Source: Isoetes taiwanensis
Taxonomy: Eukaryota > Streptophyta > Lycopodiopsida > Isoetales > Isoetaceae
DNA length: 64,000 bases
Assembly (NCBI GenBank): GCA_021234155.1
Contig: JAJEKV010000057.1
Location: 9,151,564-9,215,563, forward strand
Direction of reading: 5' to 3'
Part shown: positions 44,769 through 55,663 of the stretch, piece after piece
How positions within the stretch are numbered: the stretch's first letter is position 1
Layout: every line of letters begins with the position of its first letter
Program-made: the position numbers and the translations under genes
The notes under the pieces: model-generated
Told to the model about the DNA's origin: nothing
Databases searched by the model: none
Seen by the model: only the letters and a program-made list of their open reading frames with translations

Positions 44769-47700
44769 AGGGATAAAAGGCCCTTTAAAAAGGAGGAGTA
44801 ATTGCTCAAATCAGAGATTATAATGTTGACATAATTTTGCTTCAAGAGTTAAGGCTTCCAAACTTTGAATGCTCAAATTTGGCTAATTGGATTGCTCCTG
44901 GGTACTCCTCTTCCTGGATTGAAGCCACTGGCACTAAAGGAGGTATCTGCGTTATTTGAAAAAACATTTCTCATTGTCTTATTCATAACGTCCCGATAGA
45001 AATTGGCAGGCTGTGGTTTTTAAAAATAAAGACCTTACCTTTGGAGTGATTAATATTTATGCCTCTACTTGTTCAAAAGAGAGAGAAGCCCAAAATTGGC
45101 AACTGGATAGAAAATCAAAACTCCATATCCTGGATTATTGGGGGAGATTTTAATAACACTTCTACTAGAGATCTCAAACTTGGCAATGATATCAATATGA
45201 CTAGAACTGAGAAGATAAATTGGGATTATCTTATGGATAATTATCTTTTCACTCATATCCCCTCTGCTACAGTCAAATACACTTGGTCAAACAAGCAAGA
45301 AGGTGACAAACGTTACTGTGCCCTTGACAGATTCTACATCAACAACTCTGATAATCCCTTCTGGGATAATTGTGTGGTATATAGTGACAAGGCCACTTCC
45401 ATATCCGACCACCAGCCTCAATTTCTTGAGACCAAGCATTTGCTAAGCATAAAAAAGGGACCAAATTGCCCCAGTGTTGTCCCGTACGCGTACCGTACCG
45501 TACGTACTGTACGTATTTTTAAAAAAATACGTTTTTTTCAGCCATACATACCCTACGTACGTTTGGAGTTTTTTTTAAAAATCAAAAAACAGTGTTTAAA
45601 TAGAATAAAACAATGAAATACAACATAAAACTGATGTGGGGGAAGTTGGTTAGAATGTTAGTTTGCTATCTAGGAGGCCCAGGTTCAATTCTTGGTAAGT
45701 GCAAGTTTACTATTTTGTGAAAAACAGATAGTATTTAAAAAAAAAATGTCAGGAGTATTTTTTAAAAATACGTACGTATGTACGTATAGTATGGTACGAA
45801 ATGGATCCTTTTCAAAAAATACGCATATTTTTGCAACACTGAATTGCCCTTTTAAGCTCAATTGTAGCCTGTTAAACAATGATAATTTTTGTGAGGAGTT
45901 CGTCCTTCTACTTAAGTCTTCCAAGGGTTCAATCTTCAAATTCTATGAGAGATTTCTATTCCAATGTTAAGGCTTCTAAAGCTTGGATCAAATAATGGTC
46001 AAAAAATAATTGCAGTCTAAGGAAAGGAGAAAAAGAGATGCATGATCAAGATGAAAAATATTAGGCTTCAAATTCAGCTAGATCCTCACAACAGAGATCT
46101 ACATCTGCAGGAATCTAATCTTGAGCAGATAATTAAGGCCATGGAAGAATATGAGGCAAAAGGTGCTGCTATCAAATGCAAGATTAAATACCTTTCAAAC
46201 ATGGACAATAATAATTCTAAATTCTTCTTTAGAGTGGCAAAAAATAGAGTCCTCAAGAATCAAATTCTGACTGTTAAAAATGATCATGGTGTCTCTCTTG
46301 ATGATGCCAAAGAAATAAGTCATTTCGTTTACTCTAAATACTCAGAAATTTTCTCTGATAGTGGTAATACATCTTGGCAGTCTCCTGATGCTAAAGAATT
46401 CATTGATCTTTTGAATTCTCTGCCTGCCTCTGCTCCAATCTCGAATAATATTACTGATCTGCCCAATGAATATGAGATTAAAACCACTCTTGTGAATCTT
46501 GGGAAAGGGAAAAGCCCTGGACCTGATGGCCTTCCTCAAGAGTTCTATATAAATTTTTGGGATGAAATTAAACATGATTTTATTCAAATGATTCATGGAT
46601 TTTGATTGACTAATCATTTACATCCTGCCATAGCTTCTAATTTGGTTACTTTAGTGCCAAAGGTGGATAATCCAGGAACTTTTAGTGATTGGAGACCTAT
46701 CTCCCTCACAAATACCTCTTATAAAGTTTGTGCCAAAATTATAGCAAACAACATTAATGGCTATTTGCAAACCAATATCTCCATAAATCAGTCTGCCTTT
46801 TTGCCAAATAGATATATCCTCGATAATTATATTGCTGCCATGGAGGGACTGCACTGGGCTAAATTTTCAAATCAAAATTGCATCCTGCTCAAGTTGGATT
46901 TCTCAAAGGCCTTTGACTCTATCAGATGGGATTTTCTGGATTAAGAAAATTTGGTTTCCCTGACAAGTTGATTCAGTTGATAATAGGTCTAAATTCTCGT
47001 GCTCAATCATCTGTTTTGGTCAATGGTTCTCCAGGTAATTTCTTCCCTATCAAGAAAGGAGTCAGACAAGGTTGCCCTCTAGCACCTTATCTATTTATTG
47101 CTGCTGATCAATTAACTAGAGCTATCCTGCATCATCAAAATCTTGGAAATATCAAAGGTCTAATCATGCCTAAATCCCAAAATCAGTTGACTCTTTTACA
47201 GTATGCAGATAATACATTCTCATTCTTACAAAATGATGTTAAAAATATTGAGTTCTTCCTGAGAATAATTCATAATTTCAGCCAGGCTTCAGGTATTCAT
47301 TTGAATTTCCACAAATCTATCATTATTGGTGCCTCCAGTCAATCAGATATTCTTGGCATAAAGTGTGATGCAGCCAACCAAGCCACAAAATTGCTAGGTA
47401 TGCCTTTAGGTCTAGATATAAATATCAAGACTCTTTGGAGCCCCATTGTGGAAAAGATTAGGAAGAAAATAATTATGGCAGTTGTCTTTCTCTAGCTGGT
47501 AGAACTATCATTGCTTCCTCTGTCATAGCTAGCTCTCAGGTATATTTTTCTTTTGCCCTTATTGCTCCAAAATGCATCTATCATCAATTAGAGAGGATCA
47601 TCAGGAACTTCATTTGGGGCAAGAGACATTTGGTAAATTGGAATTATGTAACAAGAAAGTCATCAGGTGGCCTAGGATGCAAAAATTTACTGCTACAAGC

Positions 47701-48922
47701 ATATGCTTTGGGAGGAAAATATATCTAGAAAACTCTTTTCCAAAGACAAAATCCTGCTACTGAATTTTTTCAATACTGGATTTCAAGAAGTGTTATCAGG
47801 GGGCATTCTGCTTTTGAACATCAGCTCCCTCATTCTGCATTCTCTGATATCAAACCTGCTGCCAATACCTCCCCTTTGATGAGAAATCTTTTAATGGTAT
47901 GGAATAATGTTTCCAATGCTTTCTCTTATACTAAATTAAATCAGGCTCATCATGCTATGAATATCTTCTAGAATCCAAGTTTATCTAAAAGAGATAACAT
48001 TCATTTGGCCATAATTCATTCTAAGATTTATAGAAAATGGATGCATAGTAATGTCTGCAACCTAGGTGACCTCTGGTCCAATGGAAACTGGATTTTATGG
48101 ACTAAGCTTAAGGCCAAGATTAAAGGTTCTAGCACCGACAGATTGCTTTATAAGCACATCATCAGCAAGGTGACCAACACAAATTTGAATGCAAATCCCA
48201 TTCCTGAAAATGATTGGCTTCTAAATGGCAAAAACAAATATTAAGGTATCTTGGATCTATGACTATTTGAGCACCACCAATTTGTTATCAAAAGCAGCTA
48301 GTTATTGGCACATTTCTGAGCAAGCTGAAAGCAATCTCTTTAGAAATATCTGGAACTCCTACTGTGCTCCCAAAATTTCCTATTCAATTGGCTAATTGCA
48401 AATAAAAGTGTCCCAAATCTTCAAGCAATCTGCAAACATCAAAGCAGTCAGTTGAATGTTGATCCTCATAAAATAGTTTCCCCTTTATGTCCTTTAGGAT
48501 GTGATAATCATGAATCTATGGAGCATATCTTTCTATGTCCCAAATTAAATAGCTTTTGGTCTTGCTTTGAAATGAAATTTAATATTCAAAGGCCTGTTAC
48601 AATTCTTGAGTTTATGATGAATAATAATGCTCTTACAAATACTATACGCTTTATTACTCTATAGAACATATGGAAACATAGGAATAGATGCTTATATGGT
48701 GGTCACAACCTGGCTACTTTCTGGATAAAATTGCAGGTTATATTTGACATAGAGCTTACAACTGCTCAAAGAAATAAATATGATGATGCACATTTTGACC
48801 AATATTGGAATTCTTTTGGACAATTTATTGGCTACTTTAATTTATTTAAACTGAACTGTCATGAAGACATTACTAACATTGATTCTGATCTTGCTAGATT
48901 ATCTCTGGAATTGCAAGTTTAA
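44743..48922 (+). pseudogene. LINE ORF2: endonuclease and reverse transcriptase, broken
   Basis: Starts at 44,743 with MKILSWNLRGIKG, the standard start of an APE-type endonuclease, overlapping ORF1 by 26 bp. Endonuclease motifs: LLQELR near 44,840, IIGGDFN at about 45,137, and SDH at about 45,409. Reverse transcriptase: KSPGPDGLPQEFY at about 46,512, SDWRPISLTN, KLDFSKAFDSIRWDF at about 46,896, GVRQGCPLAPYLF at about 47,060, and the catalytic box read as YADN at 47,202-47,213 instead of YADD. The carboxy end carries the zf-RVT-type CPLGCDNHESMEHIFLCP (about 48,483) and IWKHRN (48,668). Several stops and frameshifts, and the altered active site, make it dead. The 45,472 MITE sits between endonuclease and reverse transcriptase. 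Confidence 0.85.
45472..45841. mobile_element. hAT-like MITE inserted in LINE ORF2
   Basis: 370 bp with ends CAGTGTTG and CAACACTG, flanked by an exact 8-bp duplication AATTGCCC (45,464-45,471 and 45,842-45,849). Inner sequence has many TACGTA/TACGTAC motifs. An 8-bp duplication with CAG ends suits a non-autonomous hAT. The same element is present, damaged, at 32,230-32,600. Confidence 0.8.
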
Positions 48923-49379
48923 ACTCGATCTACAATTTGATGACATTGAAGCATCTAAATATATTGGCCAGCCACTGTCAGAACAGCAAAGGGTACAGGA
49001 TCAGGTACAAACACAGGTCGATTACAGCTTCTGGACAGGTCAGGTTAAAGGGAAGCTGTGTGAGAATAGTAATGAGATCCTCAAGAGGGAGGTTGAGTGG
49101 GCAAGGGAATTCTGTAGGGAAACTCAGCTTATGTATGTGCTTTGGTGGTTCATGAATGCCAACAGCAGAGACATGACAGATAGGCAGTTTGAATTCTACA
49201 GGGAGTGTTATTACTACTACAGAGGTAAAGCAGACTGCTATGGCACTCTAATCCACTTATATTCCACATGTAACTCAAACAGGCTGCTTGAGATTGTTGA
49301 CTGGGGGAAGCATTTTACACCAATTTTGTTTCCACAGTTCAGGGACCACTTTCACTTCATTGACACTTATAATTTCTGA
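48861..49379 (+). CDS. LINE ORF3, overlapping the ORF2 end
   Basis: 172 codons from an ATG at 48,861, which lies 62 bases before the ORF2 stop (48,922) in another frame. The frame is open to a TGA at 49,377 in an otherwise broken LINE. It begins hydrophobic (MKTLLTLILILLDYLW), then is charged (QRVQDQVQTQVDYSFWTGQ), and ends with Tyr/Cys-rich CYYYYRGKADCYGTLIHLYS and WGKHFTPILFPQF. No known domain recognised. A second LINE at 55,370 has an ORF in the same place (see 55,626-55,991). The paired helical segments near the end, RxxC...LIHLYST...LLEIVDWGK and RDSW..HILDSS...YLLSKYTD, could be distant relatives. Confidence 0.6.
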   Translation: MKTLLTLILILLDYLWNCKFKLDLQFDDIEASKYIGQPLSEQQRVQDQVQTQVDYSFWTGQVKGKLCENSNEILKREVEWAREFCRETQLMYVLWWFMNANSRDMTDRQFEFYRECYYYYRGKADCYGTLIHLYSTCNSNRLLEIVDWGKHFTPILFPQFRDHFHFIDTYNF

Positions 49380-49754
49380 TTCCTGCTTCATTTTTCATTA
49401 GCTCTTTTTGCAGATTACTGGCTCAGAGAATCTACATGAAATGTTGTTGGCTTTTTCAGTAGAATGATTCCAGCTTATGCTACTCCAGAAAATGTTGTTG
49501 TCCTGGACAGCAACATCTTTTTCATACTTGCAGGATATTATGCTCTTAAATTTATCTTAACAGTACTATATAATGTTGCTTCTGTCTTAAACTATGTTAT
49601 TACTGGTCGAACCTTATATTTTATATGGGCTTTTTCTTAAGTCCAAATGCTACTACTAGATGTTGCTGACATTATCTGTCATGCAATATCCTTATTTTGT
49701 TCTTATTCTCCATAATTAATGATTAAAAAGCTTCATTCCCAAAAAAAAAAAAAA
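49380..49754 (+). other. LINE 3' untranslated region and poly(A)
   Basis: Non-coding tail with TTGTTG repeats, an A-run of 14, then the putative target duplication. Confidence 0.7.
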
Positions 49755-52184
49755 TTGCATTCTAAAGTATAATCTTATTTACAAGTGGTTCAAAGATAAG
49801 TACAAGGATAACCGAATAAATATTGTAGTCATATATTAATAAGTGCCGATGGGTTACATAAATAAAAAATGTACAGCTCCATTTCACATAAATGAGCATG
49901 TCTTAAGTTTTCAAAAGTTTTCAAGTCCATATAGAAAACCACCTACAATTGAAAATTGATGGCCTTCCTTTTCCAGAGCAGGTGCTCACTTCTTTTCCAC
50001 TTGTTTAACCTGACAATACTTATCCAATGTGATATCAGGGTTGACCTCATCAGAACTGCTTCCAGAATCATATTGCTCAGTCAATTCTCCTAGTGCTGGT
50101 GACTTCAGCACTTCATCAATAGCTGCTTTTGCCTCAACTAATATTGTTCACAGTTTCTCCATTACAAATAGTTACTTACAAACAATCAATAAATAAATAA
50201 AATATGTTACATGTTTTACCATTTTCCTTTTCTTCAGGAGTTAAAGAATCACCTATCTTCTTTTTAGGAGTGGGAAAATCACTTTTAGCAAGTCCTCATT
50301 TAACCTTGGGGATTTCCTTGTGCTTTTGGGAGGGCTGACATGAGCAAATTTCATTGGACTTAACTTGTCCACATCAATAAAACCTGCATAATATTTCTAC
50401 ACGTTAGATTAGATGAACACTTTTAAAGCAGATTAAAATTATAGTCAAAGTCATTACCTTCTTCCAGTTTGAGCTTCTTTACAGATTTGGTCTTCTTCCT
50501 TGCAACTCTCTCTGGAATGAAGTCAGCAGCAGCAGGCTTTGTGTACAGATTTCCTTACCTTTTTTCTTGCTCCTCAGCACCTTGTTTTTTTTGTCTTACT
50601 TGCTACTTTCCTTGTCATTATCATTGTCACTTTCCTCTTTCCTTTCAACAGGATGGTATTCCTTGAATACCAGTTTTGCAAGATGCTTTGGTACCTCTTC
50701 ATGACAGGTAGGTACAGTGCAATGCATACAATTCAAAACACCAGAAAAGTAAAAAAAAAACATGGTATTTGTGACCACAAGTTAATTTGATATGCAATTC
50801 ATACTCTTTGCAGAAGAAAAGGCTACATGCTTCACATGCATCCTTATTATTCAAGAAAGGCATGTCATAAAAACCCATACCTAGGTGCATCCGATTTTCA
50901 ACTCACTTGGCAGAAAAGCAATGTTTGCATTTGGCATGCTAATTTTTCATATGCTTTTTAATAGCCTCAACTTCAGACTCCAGCTTGAAGATGTCAGTCT
51001 TTGAAGTCTTTAATCCATCCTTATCCACCTTTTTTTATGATGCTGGCCAACATATCACGCCACGTTTCTTCCTGTAATTTCAGCTTTTGAATAGCTTCTT
51101 GTTCTTCTGGAAAATCCCTTTCTAAAGCCTCTCTATCTTTAATTCATTCAGATATCTGCTCCTCTATTCCAGAGATGTAGAGTCAGCTTGAGTAAATGCA
51201 CTTTCTTTTTTCAAATAGTCTTCTTCTTTCAATAGAATCTCATCTTTCTTTTTTCAATTTTATGGCAGCAAGATTCCTAAATTGATTCAGTATAGCATTG
51301 CTATTATTGCTATAACTATTACGCTCTTGTTTAACTGCAAGGTCGCTCAGAAATCTTGAAAGCATCAGCAGCAAATTATGCCCAATTGATAGCATATTCT
51401 TTAAGATTTGTAGTTGCTCGAAGGAAGTTGGCCCAATCAAAAGCTCTAGGAAGTTGGCCCAGTCAAAAGCTCTAGCAAAGGTCACTTTTCATTGTTAGTG
51501 GGCTTGAATTTTTGGTAACTCCATTCAAGAAGGTCGTGCAGCTGAGTTTCATAGGCAGGCCGAATAAATTTTAGATTAATCTTCCCTTCCTCAATGGCAT
51601 CTTTCAAACTCAAAGAAAATTGGCTTTTGTAACATCCTTTCGTTAATTTCTTTGGGTTTCTTCCCTTTGTTACAAAGAGCCCGGTTAACATGGAATTCAT
51701 ATTTCGTTCTTGTCATCAACAGAACCTGCATGCAACAAAAAATTCAAAACTTTGTGGGATTAAAATGATGACAGAACTAGTAGGAGTAAAATAACTGAGA
51801 TCACAAAAGGGAAACTAAGAATAACCTCGCTAGAATTGAGCACTATCACAAGAAAAATCTTGCTGATGCATTCGGAAAATGGAATGCTGGAGAAGCTTGA
51901 TCAATCGAATAGAAAGAGGAAAAGGGTCGCAATGATTCTTAAAAAATTATGTAAAAATAGGAGATACCTCGAAGAGGTTTCACGCTCAAAAATCGGTGAA
52001 AACTCATGAAGAATATATCCTTCGCCATAATAATGGATGCTCTGCCTTTCAACTGACAATCACGATCCAAGGTGTTGGTCGGGTGCTGATCGTACCAAAA
52101 ATTGGGTATGCCAAGCAATAAAAACACCGAGTAATATATATCTTCATCTGTTCGAGGTGTTTGGTATTTTTTTGGGTTTGCCAA
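49755..52184 (-). pseudogene. Decayed multi-exon gene with Cys/His-rich motif
   Basis: Minus-strand exon-like pieces. 51,968-52,184 begins [20 protein letters not shown] and ends at a donor GAG|GTATCT. 51,482-51,700 reads LTKGCYKSQFSLSLKDAIEE and LHDLLEWSYQKF. 51,240-51,485 reads ELLIGPTSFEQLQILKNML. Around 50,780-50,890 the frame reads ACEACSLFFCKEYELHI, then CGHKYH, and near 50,640-50,720 CMHCTVPTCHEEVP, together a C..C...CGHxxH...C..C zinc-like cluster. The rest is filled with stops. No family recognised. Reading on the opposite strand gives only short frames. Confidence 0.4.
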
Positions 52185-52321
52185 TTTCTATCGGTGTTTC
52201 ATTCGGGATTATTCGGCGATTGCCCTTCCTTTGACACGCCTCATGGTTAATGATGCGCCTTTTGAATGGAGTGTGGAAGCGGAATCTTTTTCATTACCCT
52301 GAAGCATGCTTTTACCACGGC

Positions 52322-52395
52322 ACCAGTTCTTGTCCATGCAGATCCTTCATGCCTATATGTTGTCAAAGCAGATCCTTCATGCCTATATGTTGCAA
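52322..52395. repeat. Short tandem repeat, GCAGATCCTTCATGCCTATA unit
   Basis: A ~30-bp unit ending in TGTTG repeated twice (52,338-52,367 and 52,368-52,397). Confidence 0.7.
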
Positions 52396-52648
52396 GGGTG
52401 CGCACACTTATTAATGTGCGCACTTTAGACCATTAACCATTAAAAGGCATACCAAGGGTCATGGAAACCCTAACCCTAACTGATAGCCTACATAAGGCAA
52501 CCAAACCCTAACTTTCCCTTTTTCATCCACGAACTTTCCGAGCTCCGTTTCACGCACCTCAAGAGTCAATCCCGACTCCCAAAATCTGCCTGAGCGCCCT
52601 AGCTCGTCAGATTTCCTTTCCGACTGCATCTCGAAGCAAGACAGCGAC

Positions 52649-52687
52649 ATGGACGCATTCGGAGCAAGAGGAGCGAACCAAGGACCA
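52649..52687 (+). other. Possible first exon
   Basis: An ATG with MDAFGARGANQGPG followed by GGTATTTCG, a possible donor, behind a pyrimidine-rich leader with CCCTTTTTCATCC. No downstream exon of the same gene can be proved. Confidence 0.2.
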
Positions 52688-52689
52688 GG

Positions 52690-53620
52690 TATTTCGTCAA
52701 TTCAATAGCCTAATCTGCCTTCTGGGCACAGAGTTAGCAGGTTTAGCCTATTGAATTGCCCATAGCAGCCACATAGAACCCCAGATAGCGAGCCCTAACT
52801 AAAGAACATAACTTCTATGATGTAGATTAGATATTATTCTTTAGTTCTGTGATAATGTAGATGGATGGATGATCTCGGTGGACTCATTGTATTGGGAAGG
52901 GGGGTAGAGACCCAAAGTAGTTGATGCTCCTAGCTAGCCTCTTTAGCACACTGTAAATTCGGCCTGTGCATATGAACCAAACCTGGTTGTGGGTGGCGGG
53001 ACCAGACTAGCTTACAAGGAAGCTCATGTCCTGATTCATGAACTGTCCCTCTGGTAGTAAGGCCTATCGGGGACTTCAGCGCACTAGATCTAATGCACTG
53101 CCACTGCGTGCGGGCTGTTGCATGGGTTCGACACTCTTGGGGTGGTGTACACCTTCCATGGAGTTCAGTCGAGTAAGGGCAATGGCCCTCTAGTCGCCTT
53201 GAGTCAGCATGCTAGTTTCTGGTGGGAGCAATCCCTACCTGCCCCATCGGAACTGGGGAGATGCAACCCAGGAATAGCCCCTTTGGCTATGCCTCCGGCG
53301 GGCTACAGTCCAGTCCCAAGACTTATCAACCTACTCTGCGAAGTGTGCACAGGAGGGGCGGATGGAGCGGACTACCCAACTGCCATGTTCCCTTGCCAGC
53401 CAACTCCACTGTTATTGCACTCCGTCTGCTTGACCTCTGGAGACCCAAGCTTGTCAGTCCAACTCTGAGTCTGATCCGGGGTAGAACTCCCTTATGTGAT
53501 GTACTGATCCTTGTCTATGCAGATTATGTGGTGAGCCACCCTTCGTGGTGGTCATCTTATATTATAATGTTTTAGTGTAAGTAGCGCATCGAGCCCTAAA
53601 TTGGACGGCCCAGATTTGAT
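52690..53620. other. No recognised gene; GC-richer stretch
   Basis: Overlapping plus-strand frames at 53,118-53,468 and 53,222-53,575 have coding-like length but Pro/Ser-rich, unrecognised translations. Slightly higher GC than its surroundings. May be a fragment of a retroelement or a decayed gene. Confidence 0.25.
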
Positions 53621-53624
53621 CAAG

Positions 53625-54400
53625 TCAATGGAGGAGACGATGCCACGTCAAAATTTTGAAGATAACATGGGTTTTTTTTTTTAGGGTTAGCGAGGGCGGC
53701 TGTGGCACCTTCGAGCTGCTAGCTCCTCCTCCAGAACGCATCTTCTGGAACAATCTCTGAGTTGCAGACTGCGGATGGTTGAGCTGGGTACTGGCCATAG
53801 CAACAGTGTTCAGCAAGCCACGGTTGAATTCGAATTCGCCTTCCAGCCAATCTATCGGCACTTCCCAACATCCAGTGCAAGCTCGAACCGGTCCCTTTTT
53901 CCGTCCTCATGGTAGTCTTTCTTTCTTTAACAGTTCGATCTGTTTTAGTTTTGATTTGGGTTGTTCCTTAGCCGAAGATGCTAATCGCTGCATGAAATCT
54001 TAGGGATTTGAAACGTTTTCCTATGCGAAATGAAGAATCTGGTTCTAATGCAGGTGAATCCTGATTTCTTTACAAACAGGGCGTAAAATATAAAGGTGCA
54101 AGCATACAAACACTTCTTTTTCTTAAGATCTCATTGTAGCCAATTGAACGAGGGGTTTTGAACAGGAAGTTTCTCTATGCTTCATGCGGCATAGGTCCCA
54201 TATGCTCTTAGGATCATCGTCTGCAACGGATTGTTTTCGACAATAGAATATTTTCTGCCCCTGTATAGCTTTGTTCCTGCCAGAATTTTCAAAGCGGTAT
54301 TGCGTCTTTCTTAGCAAAGCAGGTTCATTTCTACTTTACAGGTTTGAAAACGCAGCATTTCTTTAAAGTGCAGATACCTAGCTAGATGGAAAAATGGTAA
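53625..54400 (+). other. Exon-like remnants on both strands
   Basis: GC-rich island at 53,690-53,920 with frames on both strands (minus MASTQLNHPQSATQRLF) and a donor CATG|GTAGTC near 53,911. A further exon-like piece lies at about 54,342-54,396 (acceptor CTTTACAG, donor ATG|GTAAGCC). These could be the first exons of a plus-strand gene, but no protein family is recognised. Confidence 0.25.
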
Positions 54401-54582
54401 GCCGTATATCCTTTCTTTTTTACACGTTTCCCAGTTTTATGGCATTCACAGTTGTGTTTAAAAGAGCACTCTATTTGTCAGTGCATTTTTTAAACGAGTC
54501 AAATTAGAGAGAACATAGTTCTGTGCATCCTATGTGCTGCACATTTTTTAAGATGTTGTAGCATAGAGACTGGAAAAAGGAA

Positions 54583-54672
54583 ACTCCCATCCAAGAAGTT
54601 CTTCCTTCTGGACTGCATGGTCCTCCAACTCCCATCCCAGAAGTTCTTCCTTCTGGACTGCATGGTCCTCCA
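54583..54672 (+). repeat. 45-bp tandem repeat, in-frame 15-residue unit
   Basis: Two copies of 45 bp coding TP(I)(Q/P)EVLPSGLHGPP in one plus-strand frame that is open behind a TTGTAG acceptor near 54,559 and runs to a stop about 54,707. Length is a multiple of three and the only change between the units (CAA to CCA) is coding. It might be an exon of the adjacent decayed gene. Confidence 0.5.
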
Positions 54673-55369
54673 GCTAGCAGTAGAGAATTTTATCTTCCTC
54701 TAGACATCTAGAGAAAAAAAATGACGCATGTACAGTAGGTATGTTTTCAAATAGATCTTTCTTATGGATGGTTCTGTGATCAATGCTAAGAAGAGAACTT
54801 TCTTTAGAATCAAACCTCGCATGTATGGTATGAAGGAAATAATTTTCTTCACCACAATAAACATGAAAAGAAAAGGTACTATGTAGCTACGAGCTACGAA
54901 ATGAGATAGAGATTTTTAATTGCAATTCCAAAGTTGCTTGCAGGGCATATCATGGCCACACAAACAAGCAGTTGTCTTTAACGGAAATAAAGTTGAAGAT
55001 TTATGGAATGCAAAATGAAATAAATGATTGACGAATACAGCCTGCATCATGATATTTATAACCTTCTTCAGCATTTAGAGGTTTGCAGCCAGAGCATCAG
55101 ACAGACATATTGGGAACCTTAGCCATTCTTACTTTTCTGGTAAGCTTTAGTAACTTCTATATAAGTTTTGTCTTTACTTTAAAAATGGCAGGACCATGCA
55201 CTCTGTCACATGGTGCTTTACTTATGCTCTTCTGCAATTTAGATGGTTTGCCTTGATTATATATATTTGGCAGGTAGATAAAGACCTGGCTATGAGAGTT
55301 ACAGGAACTAAAGTTGCCATATCTTTGATTTTTCATCGTTTTATGCATCCATATTATCCAGGCCAAATA
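54673..55369. other. No gene recognised; a few exon-like borders
   Basis: Two plus-strand pieces have AG acceptors (near 54,945 and 55,272), the second reading VDKDLAMRVTGTKVA. No family recognised. The LINE fragment begins just downstream. Confidence 0.25.
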
Positions 55370-55375
55370 GTTTAA

Positions 55376-55663
55376 GTGATTTGCTTCTTCATGATTGTAA
55401 GAACTTTATGTTTGTGGGCAATTTGGAAACATAGGAATGGAGTGGCCATCAATCACTCTGCTCCAGATATAAATTCCATCAAAACCACTCTTCAACTGGA
55501 GTTGGCTGATGCAGCCATGGCACACAGATTACTTAGGGGCTCTAATTATGACAGAAATTGGGATGTTCTGGGCTCCTATCAGGGGTTTTATTCTTTCTTT
55601 ACACTGTATTTTAATAAACTCTCTGATGTGGATGACAGAGTACCTGGTCAGGAAGCACCATGA
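55376..55663 (+). pseudogene. LINE ORF2 carboxy-terminal fragment
   Basis: Open frame with LCLWAIWKHRNGVAINHSAP, then LQLELADAAMAH and a terminal YFNKLSDVDD. IWKHRN matches the motif at 48,668 in the other LINE, and YDRNWDVLGSYQGFY lines up with FDQYWNSFGQFIGYF. The 5' part of the gene is missing, as in a usual truncated LINE. Confidence 0.75.

Larger units (their letters stand above)
35463..48790. repeat. 13.3-kb tandem duplication, unit 2
   Basis: Second unit matching 22,237-35,448. Its first ~500 bp and the part at about 42,900-43,760 are noisy compared with unit 1. From 43,760 on it is the cleaner copy. Unlike unit 1 it continues uninterrupted into the LINE 3' end. Confidence 0.9.
42858..49754 (+). 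mobile_element. L1-like LINE, copy 2, about 6.9 kb with poly(A)
   Basis: Has ORF1, ORF2 (endonuclease, reverse transcriptase, Cys-rich end) and a further downstream ORF, then a poly(A) of about 14 at 49,741-49,754. Target duplication is suggested by ATTGCATTTTAAA near 42,846 and TTGCATTCTAAA directly after the poly(A), which also continues the CCTAAAACACAATCTTATTT array seen upstream. All ORFs carry stops or frameshifts, so it is inactive. It contains a 370-bp MITE at 45,472. Confidence 0.85.

Noticed and set aside
22237-48790. CRISPR array or bacterial contamination suggested by many short repeats and a 16S-like piece
   Set aside because: No regular spacer-repeat structure exists; the rRNA piece is only ~120 bp, is flanked by plant repeats, and fits organellar transfer.
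52466-52482. AAACCCTAACCCTAAC, telomere-like motif
   Set aside because: Only two units are present and they sit in a 5'-leader-like region, so an interstitial telomere array is not supported.
53118-53575. Two overlapping plus-strand frames (116 and 117 codons) as a gene
   Set aside because: Unrecognised Pro/Ser-rich translations in two frames of a GC-richer stretch, no splice or start support.
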